A stretch of DNA of 52,566 nt, from positions 1-52,566 of the forward strand of contig JAFZSK010000003.1 of NCBI GenBank assembly GCA_017620915.1, written 5' to 3'. The notes beneath the pieces were generated by a model. The model was not told where the DNA came from. It saw only the letters and a program-made list of their open reading frames with translations, and did no database searches. The DNA comes from Clostridia bacterium (lineage in GTDB: Bacteria; Bacillota; Clostridia; UBA1212; UBA1255). This document shows, piece after piece, positions 24,752-32,588 of this stretch (position 1 is the stretch's first letter; each line of letters opens with the position of its first letter). The translations under genes and the position numbers were made by a program.

Positions 24752-26761
24752 TCAACACTTTTCAATGAAGATGATCGCGCTGGACTCAGGCTCGGGCAAT
24801 GTGAACGTGTAGCCCTTTTTAAGCTTGTTGCCGCGCACTGTGGCAATGACGTTGCCCTCCGCGTCGGTGAGGCGGTATTTGGCATTGTCCGGCACATGGA
24901 GCTTGAGTGTTTTGGAGCTGTCGGGCGATTCGGGGCCGCGGAAGATCTGTATTGCCCCCGAGTGCGTATTTTCGTCAAAATACTCCCAGGCGCGCCAAAC
25001 GTCCGACGCCTTGCTGAACTCCGTGAGCGGATAGAAATCCGCGTAATAGTATTTGGACAGTTTGCGCCATTCGGTCTCGCCCTGCTTGGCCAGCGTCCAG
25101 TCGGATCTATCGGAAGTGTAGTCCACGCTCAGTATGAACCAGGGCGCCATAGAAGAACGGTAGTTGTACAGCGTCGCAGGCGCGGAGGAATGCACTTCCA
25201 GCTTAAAGTACGGGATCCACTGCGAGAGCGCCAGCATGCAGGTCTGGCGTTCGTTCCAGCCGTCGTCGTTGCCGTCCCAGAAGTCCGAAATGTGGAGCGG
25301 CACGCTGCGCCGGAGCGTCTCGATGTCGTTGCGGCCGCCGCCCGAAGCGCAGGAGTCGATCATCATGGACGGATAACGCTCCAGTATCGAATCCCACATT
25401 TTGAGGTAGCCCTGCACGTACAGATTCTCCTTGATGCCCTCGTTGAACAGTTCGTCGGCGTAGCGCCAGACCTCGCCCGGATTGACGTTGAAGTCGGAGC
25501 GCAGCATGTCGATATTGCCGTCGTCCAGCACTTTATAGATGCGTTCCAGCAGCCAGTCGAGGCACTCCGGATTGCCCAGATCGAACAGCTCGCCCTGCAG
25601 CCAGCTGCCCGCCGCCGCGGTGCCCAGGAACCACTCTTTTTTGAAGCCGGGCATGTAGTCCAGAAAGTCCTGCACGTTGCAGCGCATTACCTCCGCCTCG
25701 AACCACAGCATCACTTTGCCGCCGAGCTCGTGCATGCGCGCGGATACGTCGGCAAACCGGTCCGGGAAGCGGGAGGTATCCACCATCAGCGTGCCGGTCT
25801 CGGGCCAGCTGCAGCTCTCCCCTTTCGGATTGGTGTACCAGCCCGCGTCGATCCAGAGATAATCCAGATGGATATCGTGCTCCGTATAGGTATTGATCAA
25901 TTTTAAGAACTGCCCGGTGGTCATGCCGGAGGCGCCGGAGGAGGCGCAGAAAACCGGCTCGAATCGTTTTCCGTCGGGATGGCGCATGTTGCAGTCAATG
26001 AACCAGCGGCGCCACAGATTCATATTTGCGGTCTCATCGTGGCCTTTGTAATTCAGCAGCACGATGAGCGGCGTACGGATCTTCTGCCCCGGTTTCAGAT
26101 ACAGGTCGGTCTTGAACTGTCCGGCCGTAACGTGCGTAACGTCGCCGCCGTCGTTTTTGAACTCGGTCATCCAGCTGCCCGGCCAGCCGACGGCAATAAA
26201 CGTACCGTGCCTGCCGTACTCCAGATTGAAATACGGAAAATTGCCGTGGGTCGGGCGGCCGGAGTCGGTGCCTTTCAGAACATAATTATGGGTAAGCTCG
26301 ACCCGGTACGGCGCGTACATATCGCCCAGGTCGCCGTTGATGCCTTTCAGCACCGGGTTTTTGCCCTTGAACTCCATATCCAGCCCGCGAATATCGCTGA
26401 AATTGTATGTGTCTTTCTCACCGGTGTTTTCCAGCCACAGCGTCCATTCGCAGGCGTCGTACGCGCTGTAACTTTTGCCGTCTACGGTGAACGTGACGCC
26501 GGAGGGTTTGTGCAGAAACTTGGCTTCGGTGTGTGTGCCGCCGTCGGTCTTTTCGGTGTTGACGCTGAGTTTTTCAAACGATTCGCCGAAGCCGGAGTAC
26601 GCTTTGCCGTCGTATTTGAACGAGATCGGGAAGGACGCGGGATCTTCCAGCATTTTCTCCAGCGAGCGCGGATCCTTCCGGCGGCAGCCGGACAGGGTCA
26701 ATACGGCACCGCACAGCATCGCGGCGGTCAATAACAGCATAATGATTCCTCTCCTTTTCAT
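24752..26761 (-). CDS. GH36-like alpha-galactosidase lipoprotein
   Basis: A 669-residue exported glycosidase. The signal peptide ends at LTLSGC (lipobox Cys near residue 25). An N-terminal beta-sandwich is followed by a TIM barrel of the melibiase type. Catalytic signatures are YLWIDAGWYTNP, the nucleophile strand MLRSDFN, and the acid/base loop MIDSCASGGGRNDIE. GH36 enzymes remove terminal alpha-galactose from oligosaccharides and plant galactomannans. I chose ATG 26761 with AAAGGAAG upstream; the ATG at 26782 overlaps the preceding stop by 4 bases but lacks a binding site. It is coupled to the acetylesterase upstream, suggesting joint attack on a decorated glycan. Confidence 0.85.
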   Translation of the reverse strand: MKRRGIIMLLLTAAMLCGAVLTLSGCRRKDPRSLEKMLEDPASFPISFKYDGKAYSGFGESFEKLSVNTEKTDGGTHTEAKFLHKPSGVTFTVDGKSYSAYDACEWTLWLENTGEKDTYNFSDIRGLDMEFKGKNPVLKGINGDLGDMYAPYRVELTHNYVLKGTDSGRPTHGNFPYFNLEYGRHGTFIAVGWPGSWMTEFKNDGGDVTHVTAGQFKTDLYLKPGQKIRTPLIVLLNYKGHDETANMNLWRRWFIDCNMRHPDGKRFEPVFCASSGASGMTTGQFLKLINTYTEHDIHLDYLWIDAGWYTNPKGESCSWPETGTLMVDTSRFPDRFADVSARMHELGGKVMLWFEAEVMRCNVQDFLDYMPGFKKEWFLGTAAAGSWLQGELFDLGNPECLDWLLERIYKVLDDGNIDMLRSDFNVNPGEVWRYADELFNEGIKENLYVQGYLKMWDSILERYPSMMIDSCASGGGRNDIETLRRSVPLHISDFWDGNDDGWNERQTCMLALSQWIPYFKLEVHSSAPATLYNYRSSMAPWFILSVDYTSDRSDWTLAKQGETEWRKLSKYYYADFYPLTEFSKASDVWRAWEYFDENTHSGAIQIFRGPESPDSSKTLKLHVPDNAKYRLTDAEGNVIATVRGNKLKKGYTFTLPEPESSAIIFIEKC

Positions 26762-26778
26762 ACGTGGACTACTTCCTT

Positions 26779-28314
26779 TCATGACCGGTCATTACATTGG
26801 ATCCGGAACGACGGCGCCGGCAGGCCGAAAGAGTTTACGAGGTTGGCGTCCGCCATGTACGCGCTGAAATCGTACGCGAAACAGACTTCCGCGGCAGCGT
26901 CCTGTGCTACGCTTCCGCAGCGCACCAGGACGGTGTCGCGGGCAACGATCTCTGCTTCCGCCGGCGCTGCCTTGGCGCTGTCAACGCTCTGGATGCCGAA
27001 GCCGGTGAGCGCGCTGCCGTCGTCGGTCTCAAGGCCGGTACCGGCATATTTGAATTTCACTTCAAACCCGTCTGCCGTACGCTTTACTTCCGCGGGGACC
27101 GGTGATTCGTATTCGGCGGGATCGGGCATTGCCGCCGCGCCGCCGTATTCGTACGCGTACGCCTGCATTGCCAGCCGCCGCCCCAGTTCCGCTTTGTGGG
27201 GAGAATGCGCCCAGTCCGCGTCCCCCGGCAGCGCGCCGAGATCGCGGCACACCGCCAGATAACTGTTCGGGATCGCCTTGAGCGCGTCAAACTGCTCCAG
27301 CCGAACGATCTCGTGGTACGGGAAGAATTGCGGCCCCTCCGTGCGATATGAGCAGAGCTGTACGTTGTAAAACGGGAAATCCGTATGGAAGCGGGCGCGC
27401 TCATCCGCCACGAACGCGGCCAGATCGCCGCAGTACCGGGGCGCCGTCTCCGCCCAGCAGCCTTCGCTCTCGCCCTGGAAAAACAGTTGCCCGTAAAACT
27501 CCAGCCCCAGCAGCGGACTGATCAGCGTGTTGTAGTAGCCGCCCACGGGCATATTGGCGCCCAGCGTATAGCCGCGCGCGTTCGCCAGCTCGGTCGGCAT
27601 AAGTTCCCGCAGGCACGCACCGCCTGCGCAGATCATGAACAGGCCCAGCGGCACATCGGTATATTGAATCAATTCTTTTGCGAAATAATACCCCATCGCG
27701 GAGAAATTCAGCGCCGCGTCGCGGTCGGGCCGCTGCCAGTGCCACGCGGGGTCAATTATGTCGTACGCCGGCTCCGCGCAGTTGTCCCGGAGTTCGTATG
27801 CGCCGGCCTGAGTCTGGCAGAAAAGGCGGAAATTGTCCTCCGGCGAGAAGCGGTCATACAGTTCGGGCGTAACCTGGATGCATTGAGAGAGATGGCATTC
27901 GGCATTGGATTGACCGCCGATCAGCCACACGTCGCCCACCAGAATATCCTCAAATTCCGCGCGCCCGCAAGCGGAGTCAATCACCATCCGCGACGGCTCC
28001 CGCTGCGCTTCCCGCGCTTTGAATATCAATTCAAACCGGCCTTTGGCGTCAACGACGCTCTCCGCCTCTTCGCCGCCCTGCCAGCTGCCACGCACCTGCA
28101 TGCCCGGATGGCGGGAAAAGCCGAATATCCTGACCGGTTTGCGGCGCTGCAGCACCATATGCGACGAGAAGCAGCCGCTAACTTTAAATTCAGGCAACTG
28201 TTCGATCTTTAAAGCGCCTTCGGTCTGCGGCTGCGCGGCGGCGACCTGCCCTTCCGCCTGCGGCAAAGCCGGCGCCTCGGAAGGCGTCCCTCGTGATTCA
28301 GATGATGATACCAT
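26779..28314 (-). CDS. Sialate O-acetylesterase-like SGNH hydrolase
   Basis: A 511-residue SGNH-type esterase. Block I is VWLIGGQSNAECHLSQ with the catalytic Ser. The middle block contains FFQGESEGCW, and the DWAHSPHKAELGRRLA stretch holds the Asp-His pair. An N-terminal domain (about 45-130, SSHMVLQRRKPVRIFG) matches the beta-sandwich of sialate O-acetylesterases. No signal peptide is present after the chosen start (28314, GGAGG upstream). The first 45 residues are low-complexity. Probable role: removal of acetyl groups from sugars; sialic acid as substrate is not shown. It is promoter-proximal to GH36. Confidence 0.82.
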   Translation of the reverse strand: MVSSSESRGTPSEAPALPQAEGQVAAAQPQTEGALKIEQLPEFKVSGCFSSHMVLQRRKPVRIFGFSRHPGMQVRGSWQGGEEAESVVDAKGRFELIFKAREAQREPSRMVIDSACGRAEFEDILVGDVWLIGGQSNAECHLSQCIQVTPELYDRFSPEDNFRLFCQTQAGAYELRDNCAEPAYDIIDPAWHWQRPDRDAALNFSAMGYYFAKELIQYTDVPLGLFMICAGGACLRELMPTELANARGYTLGANMPVGGYYNTLISPLLGLEFYGQLFFQGESEGCWAETAPRYCGDLAAFVADERARFHTDFPFYNVQLCSYRTEGPQFFPYHEIVRLEQFDALKAIPNSYLAVCRDLGALPGDADWAHSPHKAELGRRLAMQAYAYEYGGAAAMPDPAEYESPVPAEVKRTADGFEVKFKYAGTGLETDDGSALTGFGIQSVDSAKAAPAEAEIVARDTVLVRCGSVAQDAAAEVCFAYDFSAYMADANLVNSFGLPAPSFRIQCNDRS

Positions 28315-28384
28315 TTTGTCTACCTCCGCTTTTGTGCGCACAACAGCACGCACCGGGTATTGCTGCGCATATTATACACCAAAC

Positions 28385-28407
28385 GGCGGGCAATTGGGAA
28401 GCCCGCC
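28385..28407. other. GC-rich hairpin between the acetylesterase promoter region and the zinc-ribbon gene
   Basis: GGCGGGC (28385-28391), a 9-base loop and GCCCGCC (28401-28407) pair perfectly. A TATAAT follows on the minus strand near 28370-28375, with only a weak -35 (TTCCCA, 18-base spacer). The hairpin may end transcription from 28443 or affect that promoter; no U-tract is present. Confidence 0.45.
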
Positions 28408-28442
28408 GCAGCCCGTTTTCACGAAACTGGCGCAGCCTGTTC

Positions 28443-29927
28443 TCACTGCCCTGCCTGCCGCTGCTCCGACAGTCTTTTAAGTTGATATTCTGTTATTTTT
28501 GAAATATACCGCCACTTGAATTTCACGCCGCTGCAAATAAGAAACGCTTCTTTGACGATATAAACCTGTTTCGTTTCTTTGTGCCTTGCGACGGTATATA
28601 TGGAATCGAGCGACGGTCTGCCCGACGCCAGCACGAATAAGGTCTCAAGTTTGCTTTTCCAGTTCCTCGAGTAGTCCTCTTCACTTACGGACTGCTCGTC
28701 GTTCAGTACGACGTCATAGAGCTTCACTTCCCTATAAAGATTTGCTTTTTCGTCGTATTCGTTGTGACTTATCCTTACTTTCTTAACTGTCATCGCACGA
28801 TCTGTGATATATTGCTGATCGATCTTTTCCTCGACCGGCCGCGCCGGTACGGTATAATACATATCGGGATGCTCTGCAAATTCTCTGACCGCGAAGACGA
28901 ATTCTTTAAGAGCCTCGTCAAACGGCAGGAATTCGAATCTGCCCTGGGGGCCGCGCATATCGTCGTAATGCGTTGCGCCGCTCCACAGATCGTCACCGCA
29001 GTATCTCATATAAGGAATACCGTGATGGCCTACGTCCGCGCCAAGTCTGCCGACGCCGACGTTAATATGGGCAAGAGTCTCTTTATCAATATTTGCAGCA
29101 GCCAGTCTTAACTTCGTTTTTCTTATAAATTCTATTGATTTGAGATTTTCTTTATCTTCCTCCGAAGTCGCGTACGCCAGCGCCTGATCGAACGTGATCT
29201 CGTGTCCGAATTCATCCGATTCAAAAACTCCCATGGGATTGATGACCCTTCTGACGCGGCTTTCGGCGTAATAGTATTTTCTGTCCCGGAATTCCACTCT
29301 TTTGGAATAATCGCCCTGGCTCGCGTCAATCAGAAACAGTATCTCCGCCGCGTCGTTGTCGAATAGTCTTTTTTTCAGACAGCCCATGCAGTATGTCCCG
29401 CTTTGAATTTGGAACAAGCACGGCTGCGTCGAACGCCCTTTTATGAAAAACATTTCGCGGCCGCATATCTTACACTTCAAAGCGACCACGTCGGTGGTTT
29501 GATACTGACTGTTTTTTTTCGGAGCCGGGTTTGGTACGCTCTCCCCAGTATCGCGTTCCGGGCGCTGCGGGGTCCTGCATTCTTTGCAGAATCTTTTTCC
29601 GTCTATCACGAACGTTTCCTCCGCCGGAACGGTCCTTCCGCATTCGACGCAGGTGTATTTCGCCATAACGCTCAGGTGTTCGGCGGGTGATGAATGATCC
29701 GTTCTTATTTCGCCGGCGGTATCTTTGGCTTTTTTGGCTTTACTGAAATAAACGATCCAGAATACCGCGACGGCCAGCCCGAACAGTACAAGAACCAACG
29801 TTATTTTGTGCTCTATGTCCGCTCCCGTCCCGGAAACATAAACAACAAGGCAAAAAACGAAAGTAACGGTCAAAAGAATCAACGGTACTAATCCGGACGA
29901 ATCATTGTTTTTGTCGTTTGTTTTCAT
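28443..29927 (-). CDS. Membrane protein with two zinc-ribbon/LIM-like motifs, unknown function
   Basis: A 494-residue protein. Two membrane helices (about 12-31 and 41-61) are followed by two cysteine pairs. The first, YTCVECGRTVPAEETFVIDGKRFCKEC in pattern, is C-x2-C...C-x2-C; the second is CKICGREMFF...YCMGC. A large soluble region of about 300 residues has no motif I recognise (YYYAESRVRRVINPMG, VGRLGADVGHHGIPYMRY). I cannot assign a family. The next genes (ProX-like, small basic protein, GH25) run in the same direction with mostly short gaps and may form one transcription unit. The ribosome binding site is weak (AAGAAG). Confidence 0.7.
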   Translation of the reverse strand: MKTNDKNNDSSGLVPLILLTVTFVFCLVVYVSGTGADIEHKITLVLVLFGLAVAVFWIVYFSKAKKAKDTAGEIRTDHSSPAEHLSVMAKYTCVECGRTVPAEETFVIDGKRFCKECRTPQRPERDTGESVPNPAPKKNSQYQTTDVVALKCKICGREMFFIKGRSTQPCLFQIQSGTYCMGCLKKRLFDNDAAEILFLIDASQGDYSKRVEFRDRKYYYAESRVRRVINPMGVFESDEFGHEITFDQALAYATSEEDKENLKSIEFIRKTKLRLAAANIDKETLAHINVGVGRLGADVGHHGIPYMRYCGDDLWSGATHYDDMRGPQGRFEFLPFDEALKEFVFAVREFAEHPDMYYTVPARPVEEKIDQQYITDRAMTVKKVRISHNEYDEKANLYREVKLYDVVLNDEQSVSEEDYSRNWKSKLETLFVLASGRPSLDSIYTVARHKETKQVYIVKEAFLICSGVKFKWRYISKITEYQLKRLSEQRQAGQ

Positions 29928-30005
29928 ATATCTTCTTTATCTTCATATTTCCGCATAATTAATCCATGCGTTTTCAATGTGACAGATCCCGTTTTCTCGG
30001 GGCAA

Positions 30006-30551
30006 TTATTCCTCTCCCCGCAACTTTACTGTCTGGTAATCGTGACCCACGGCCGGCAGAAACTTCTTTATCACGTCTTCGGTACGCAGCTTAAGGCTGG
30101 AAGTATTGACGCAGGGATGGCAGCCGAGAAACTCATCTTTAAACACGACCTCATCGATCAGCAGCTTTACCGCATGATCCTTGTCGTTCATCAATCCCAT
30201 AATGCTGACCGACCCGGGCTCAATGTCCAGATACTTCAGCATATCCTCGGGTCCTGCGAAAGAAAGCATGGCGGAATTGATCTGCGCGGACAATTCTTTC
30301 GTTTTAAACTTTTTATCCCCCGGCATCATCAGCAGATAAAACGCGGTCTTCTGGCGATTGCAAAGGAACAGATTTTTTCATATCACCACGCCGAGGACCT
30401 TGTCGACCTCGTTGCAGGCTTCCATAGTGTCCGTACGCTCATGATCCGTTCTTTGATATTCAATGCCCAGCGAATCCAGAAGGTCATATGTGCGTGACTC
30501 CCGCAGCAAACGCCCCTCGGTATTCGCCGGTCTTCCGTTTAACAGCTCCAC
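30006..30551 (-). CDS. ProX/YbaK-domain prolyl-tRNA deacylase with an in-frame UGA codon
   Basis: Read through, this is a 181-residue ProX (ProXp-ala/PrdX-like) protein that hydrolyses mischarged Ala-tRNA-Pro. It starts with GTG at 30551 (GAGGGGATAAAC upstream): VELLNGRPANTEGRLLRESR, YDLLDSLGIEYQRTDHE, then VLGVVI, a TGA at codon 58 (30378-30380), then KNLFLCNRQKTAFYLLMMPG, INSAMLSFAGPEDMLKYLDI, SVSIMGLMND and FLGCHPCVNTSSLKL. Both halves match the family with no gap or frameshift, and the total length is normal. As I recall the family, Cys stands where the UGA is, just before the conserved Lys of K-N-L-F-L. Options are selenocysteine, a nonsense pseudogene, or separate use of the downstream frame (ATG at 30329). 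I could not draw a convincing SECIS by eye. Confidence 0.75.
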
Positions 30552-30572
30552 GTTTATCCCCTCAGATCCCGA

Positions 30573-30929
30573 CTATTCGCTCTTCTTTTTTCGCTTTGCC
30601 TTCTTGTTGGCTTTTTCCGCGCTCTTGTTTATTTTCTTTTCGCACTTGTGCATCGCATCGTTGGCCTCTTCGTCCCAGACCATTCGCTCCGGCCCGATCG
30701 TTCCGTACATCGTATTTTCAAACGAATACGTCATTTTGGCAGTCCTGATGAGGCGTTCGTTGTCCGTGTCATCCTGAAACGTGCCGAGGCTTGCGTAAAT
30801 ATCCTGCGTGATCTCGTAGTCGTATTGTTCCCGCCCCTCCCGGCTGGTGTACATTATCTCCGCAAAATAGCGGTTGGTGTCGGGATCGTAGTACGCGGTC
30901 CAGTTGTTGCCCTGTTTTTTCGTCTGCAT
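30573..30929 (-). CDS. Small hypothetical protein with Lys-rich tail
   Basis: A 118-residue soluble protein. The start MQTKKQGNNWTAYYDPDTNRYFAEI is followed by acidic helical stretches (YEITQDIYASLGTF) and an extremely basic end (KKINKSAEKANKKAKRKKKSE). I do not recognise it. AAGGAG precedes the ATG. It sits 21 bases before the ProX-like gene, probably in one transcript with GH25. Confidence 0.65.
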   Translation of the reverse strand: MQTKKQGNNWTAYYDPDTNRYFAEIMYTSREGREQYDYEITQDIYASLGTFQDDTDNERLIRTAKMTYSFENTMYGTIGPERMVWDEEANDAMHKCEKKINKSAEKANKKAKRKKKSE

Positions 30930-30959
30930 TATTGTAACTCCTTAAAAAAGATCCGTCTT

Positions 30960-31721
30960 TTACCGCGCCGGGTAGTTCTCGAATTCCTCGACCGTTCCGG
31001 CAAAAACATTCATGTCGATATACCGCTCTTTTCCGTTATACCCCTTTAAAACGTGCCTGTTGGAATACTGCCAGAAGGTCCAGTCGACGCCTTTCGGAAC
31101 GCGGGTATATACGCTCCGGAACCAGAGATCGCAGTCATCGAAATCATTCCGGACAATGGTCTTGTACGCCGCACTGCTCGCGTAAATAATTGGTTTCATG
31201 CCGTATTCGGCGGTCAACAGGTCAATCAGCGTACGCAGTTCTTTCTTTATTGCCGCAGCGTCAATATCTTTTTCCGACCGGAACCTGCCATAGTATTCCA
31301 CATCGACCACCGGGGGCAGCATATTGTCGACAACGCCCACCGTGCCGCAGAACAGCTCCGCCTGCTTTTCTCCCGAGGATTCAAAACTGAAAAAGTGATA
31401 CGCGCCGATCCGCAGACCGGTCCTGGCGGCCGCAGCCCAGTTATCACTAAACCGCGGGTCAACGAATGACGAGCCCTCTGTCGCCTTAATGAACGCGAAC
31501 CGGATGTTCTGCGCGGCAAGGACATCCCAGTCTACGGTTCCCTGATACGAAGAGAGGTCGACGCCCCTGACCGGATAGTCATCCGGATCCGGGTTATTCA
31601 AATGGATCACGCCGAAGAACAGAAGGCTCCCTATAATTATCACCGAGCACAGCACCACGGCTGCGGTGATCCACACGATCGTCTTCGCCTTTTTTGATTT
31701 TCCGATTTGTTTTTCCCTCAT
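30960..31721 (-). CDS. GH25 lysozyme with an N-terminal membrane anchor
   Basis: A 253-residue muramidase. After a basic start there is a membrane helix (IVWITAAVVLCSVIIIGSLLFFGVI, about 14-38). The GH25 domain follows: RGVDLSSYQGTVDWDVL (catalytic Asp), AFIKATEGSSFVDPRF, IGAYHFFSF, VVDVEYYG (catalytic Asp/Glu) and WTFWQYSN. GH25 enzymes cut the MurNAc-GlcNAc bond of peptidoglycan; the uncleaved helix suggests a role in this cell's own wall. I chose the ATG at 31721 over a TTG 36 bases upstream; neither has a strong ribosome binding site. Confidence 0.9.
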   Translation of the reverse strand: MREKQIGKSKKAKTIVWITAAVVLCSVIIIGSLLFFGVIHLNNPDPDDYPVRGVDLSSYQGTVDWDVLAAQNIRFAFIKATEGSSFVDPRFSDNWAAAARTGLRIGAYHFFSFESSGEKQAELFCGTVGVVDNMLPPVVDVEYYGRFRSEKDIDAAAIKKELRTLIDLLTAEYGMKPIIYASSAAYKTIVRNDFDDCDLWFRSVYTRVPKGVDWTFWQYSNRHVLKGYNGKERYIDMNVFAGTVEEFENYPAR

Positions 31722-31745
31722 AGATGTTTTAATCAAAATTTCTGC

Positions 31746-31774
31746 TTGAAATCGCAAAACGGTTGTGGTAAAAT
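31746..31774 (+). promoter_or_regulatory. Promoter of tRNA-Val
   Basis: Plus strand: TTGAAA (31746-31751), 17-base spacer, TAAAAT (31769-31774), about 13 bases before the tRNA 5' end. Confidence 0.75.
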
Positions 31775-31787
31775 ACTTCTCGCGTCT

Positions 31788-31861
31788 GGGGACGTAGCTC
31801 AGTTGGTCAGAGCGTTCGGTTCACATCCGAGAGGTCATGGGTTCGAGCCCCCTCGCCCCCA
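31788..31861 (+). tRNA. tRNA-Val (anticodon CAC)
   Basis: The plus strand folds as a 74-base tRNA: acceptor GGGGACG with CGCCCCC, discriminator A, D arm GCTCAGTTGGTCAGAGC, anticodon arm TTCGG, TTCACAT, CCGAG (anticodon CAC, codon GUG), T loop TTCGAGC. Two mispairs stand out: A-C at 5-68 in the acceptor and U-C at 50-64 in the T stem. It has its own promoter and terminator and no encoded CCA. Confidence 0.88.
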
Positions 31862-31864
31862 CTA

Positions 31865-31888
31865 AACCGGTCGAAAGGCCGGTTTTTT
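31865..31888 (+). terminator. Rho-independent terminator of tRNA-Val
   Basis: AACCGGTC, a GAAA tetraloop and GGCCGGTT form an 8-bp stem with one G-U pair, and the right arm runs into six T. Confidence 0.92.
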
Positions 31889-31937
31889 GTTGCCATCGCC
31901 GCGCCGTGCGGCTGTTTACACTGCTGAATTCCGGGCG

Positions 31938-32582
31938 TTACTCCGGGTACGCGTACTCGCGGTACACACTGATTACTTCGACTTCCGCCAGTTCAAACAC
32001 GCCGAAGCCGTCTTCGCTCACAGAGCGGCTTTGGATATCCAGTGCGACATATCGCGCAGTGCGGGCGTCAAATTCCAGCACCGGCACGCAGTCGGGTGCG
32101 TCAATATTAGAATATCTGCAAACTTCCGTATAATCGTTGCCGTCCGTGGACAACCGTACAACGATCTCCGACGGAAAATACCGGCCGAAAAAGCCGTCCT
32201 GCCGCGCCGGATACAGATCCAGGCGCTTGACGCGGACAATGCCGCCCAGATCGATCCTGATCTCCGTCGACATGCTTTTTCTGTAGTTGATCTCGCCGCG
32301 GAAAGCGGTCTCCCGGTCGCCGTCGGTCAGGTCACCGTCATTCGGAGACTCCACGTTCAGCAGCGTGACCGGGCAGCCGAGGGCAACGTTGCCTTCTTTC
32401 ACCATCGGCGTTGCATCCGGTTCGGCGGTAGCAGGCCTGACCGTACCGGTATTATCCGGTCCGGGCGTGGTGACGCCGCCGTCTCCGCCGCGGCCGCCGC
32501 AACCCGAGATCAGGACCAGGCCAGCGGCCAGCGCCAGTGCGGTCAACAGCACAATTATCTTGCGGCAGCGTTTAACACTCAT
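31938..32582 (-). CDS. Lipoprotein with a discoidin (F5/8 type C) domain
   Basis: A 214-residue lipoprotein. The signal peptide ends in LVLISGC (Cys near residue 28). A Gly/Thr/Pro linker is followed by a discoidin-like domain (about 62-210): NVALGCPVT, NDGDLTDGDRETAFRGE, STEIRIDLGGIVRVKRLDLYP, FPSEIVVRLSTDGNDYTEV and ARYVALDIQSRSV. Such domains bind sugars or surfaces. There is no catalytic domain, so it is probably a carbohydrate-binding surface protein. It follows the P-type ATPase by 6 bases, so the two are probably cotranscribed, although their functions have no obvious link. Confidence 0.85.
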   Translation of the reverse strand: MSVKRCRKIIVLLTALALAAGLVLISGCGGRGGDGGVTTPGPDNTGTVRPATAEPDATPMVKEGNVALGCPVTLLNVESPNDGDLTDGDRETAFRGEINYRKSMSTEIRIDLGGIVRVKRLDLYPARQDGFFGRYFPSEIVVRLSTDGNDYTEVCRYSNIDAPDCVPVLEFDARTARYVALDIQSRSVSEDGFGVFELAEVEVISVYREYAYPE

Positions 32583-32588
32583 TGTATT

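Noticed and set aside
28443-31861. Genomic island integrated at tRNA-Val
   Set aside because: The accessory genes lie on the 5' side of the tRNA, there is no integrase and no repeat of the tRNA 3' end.
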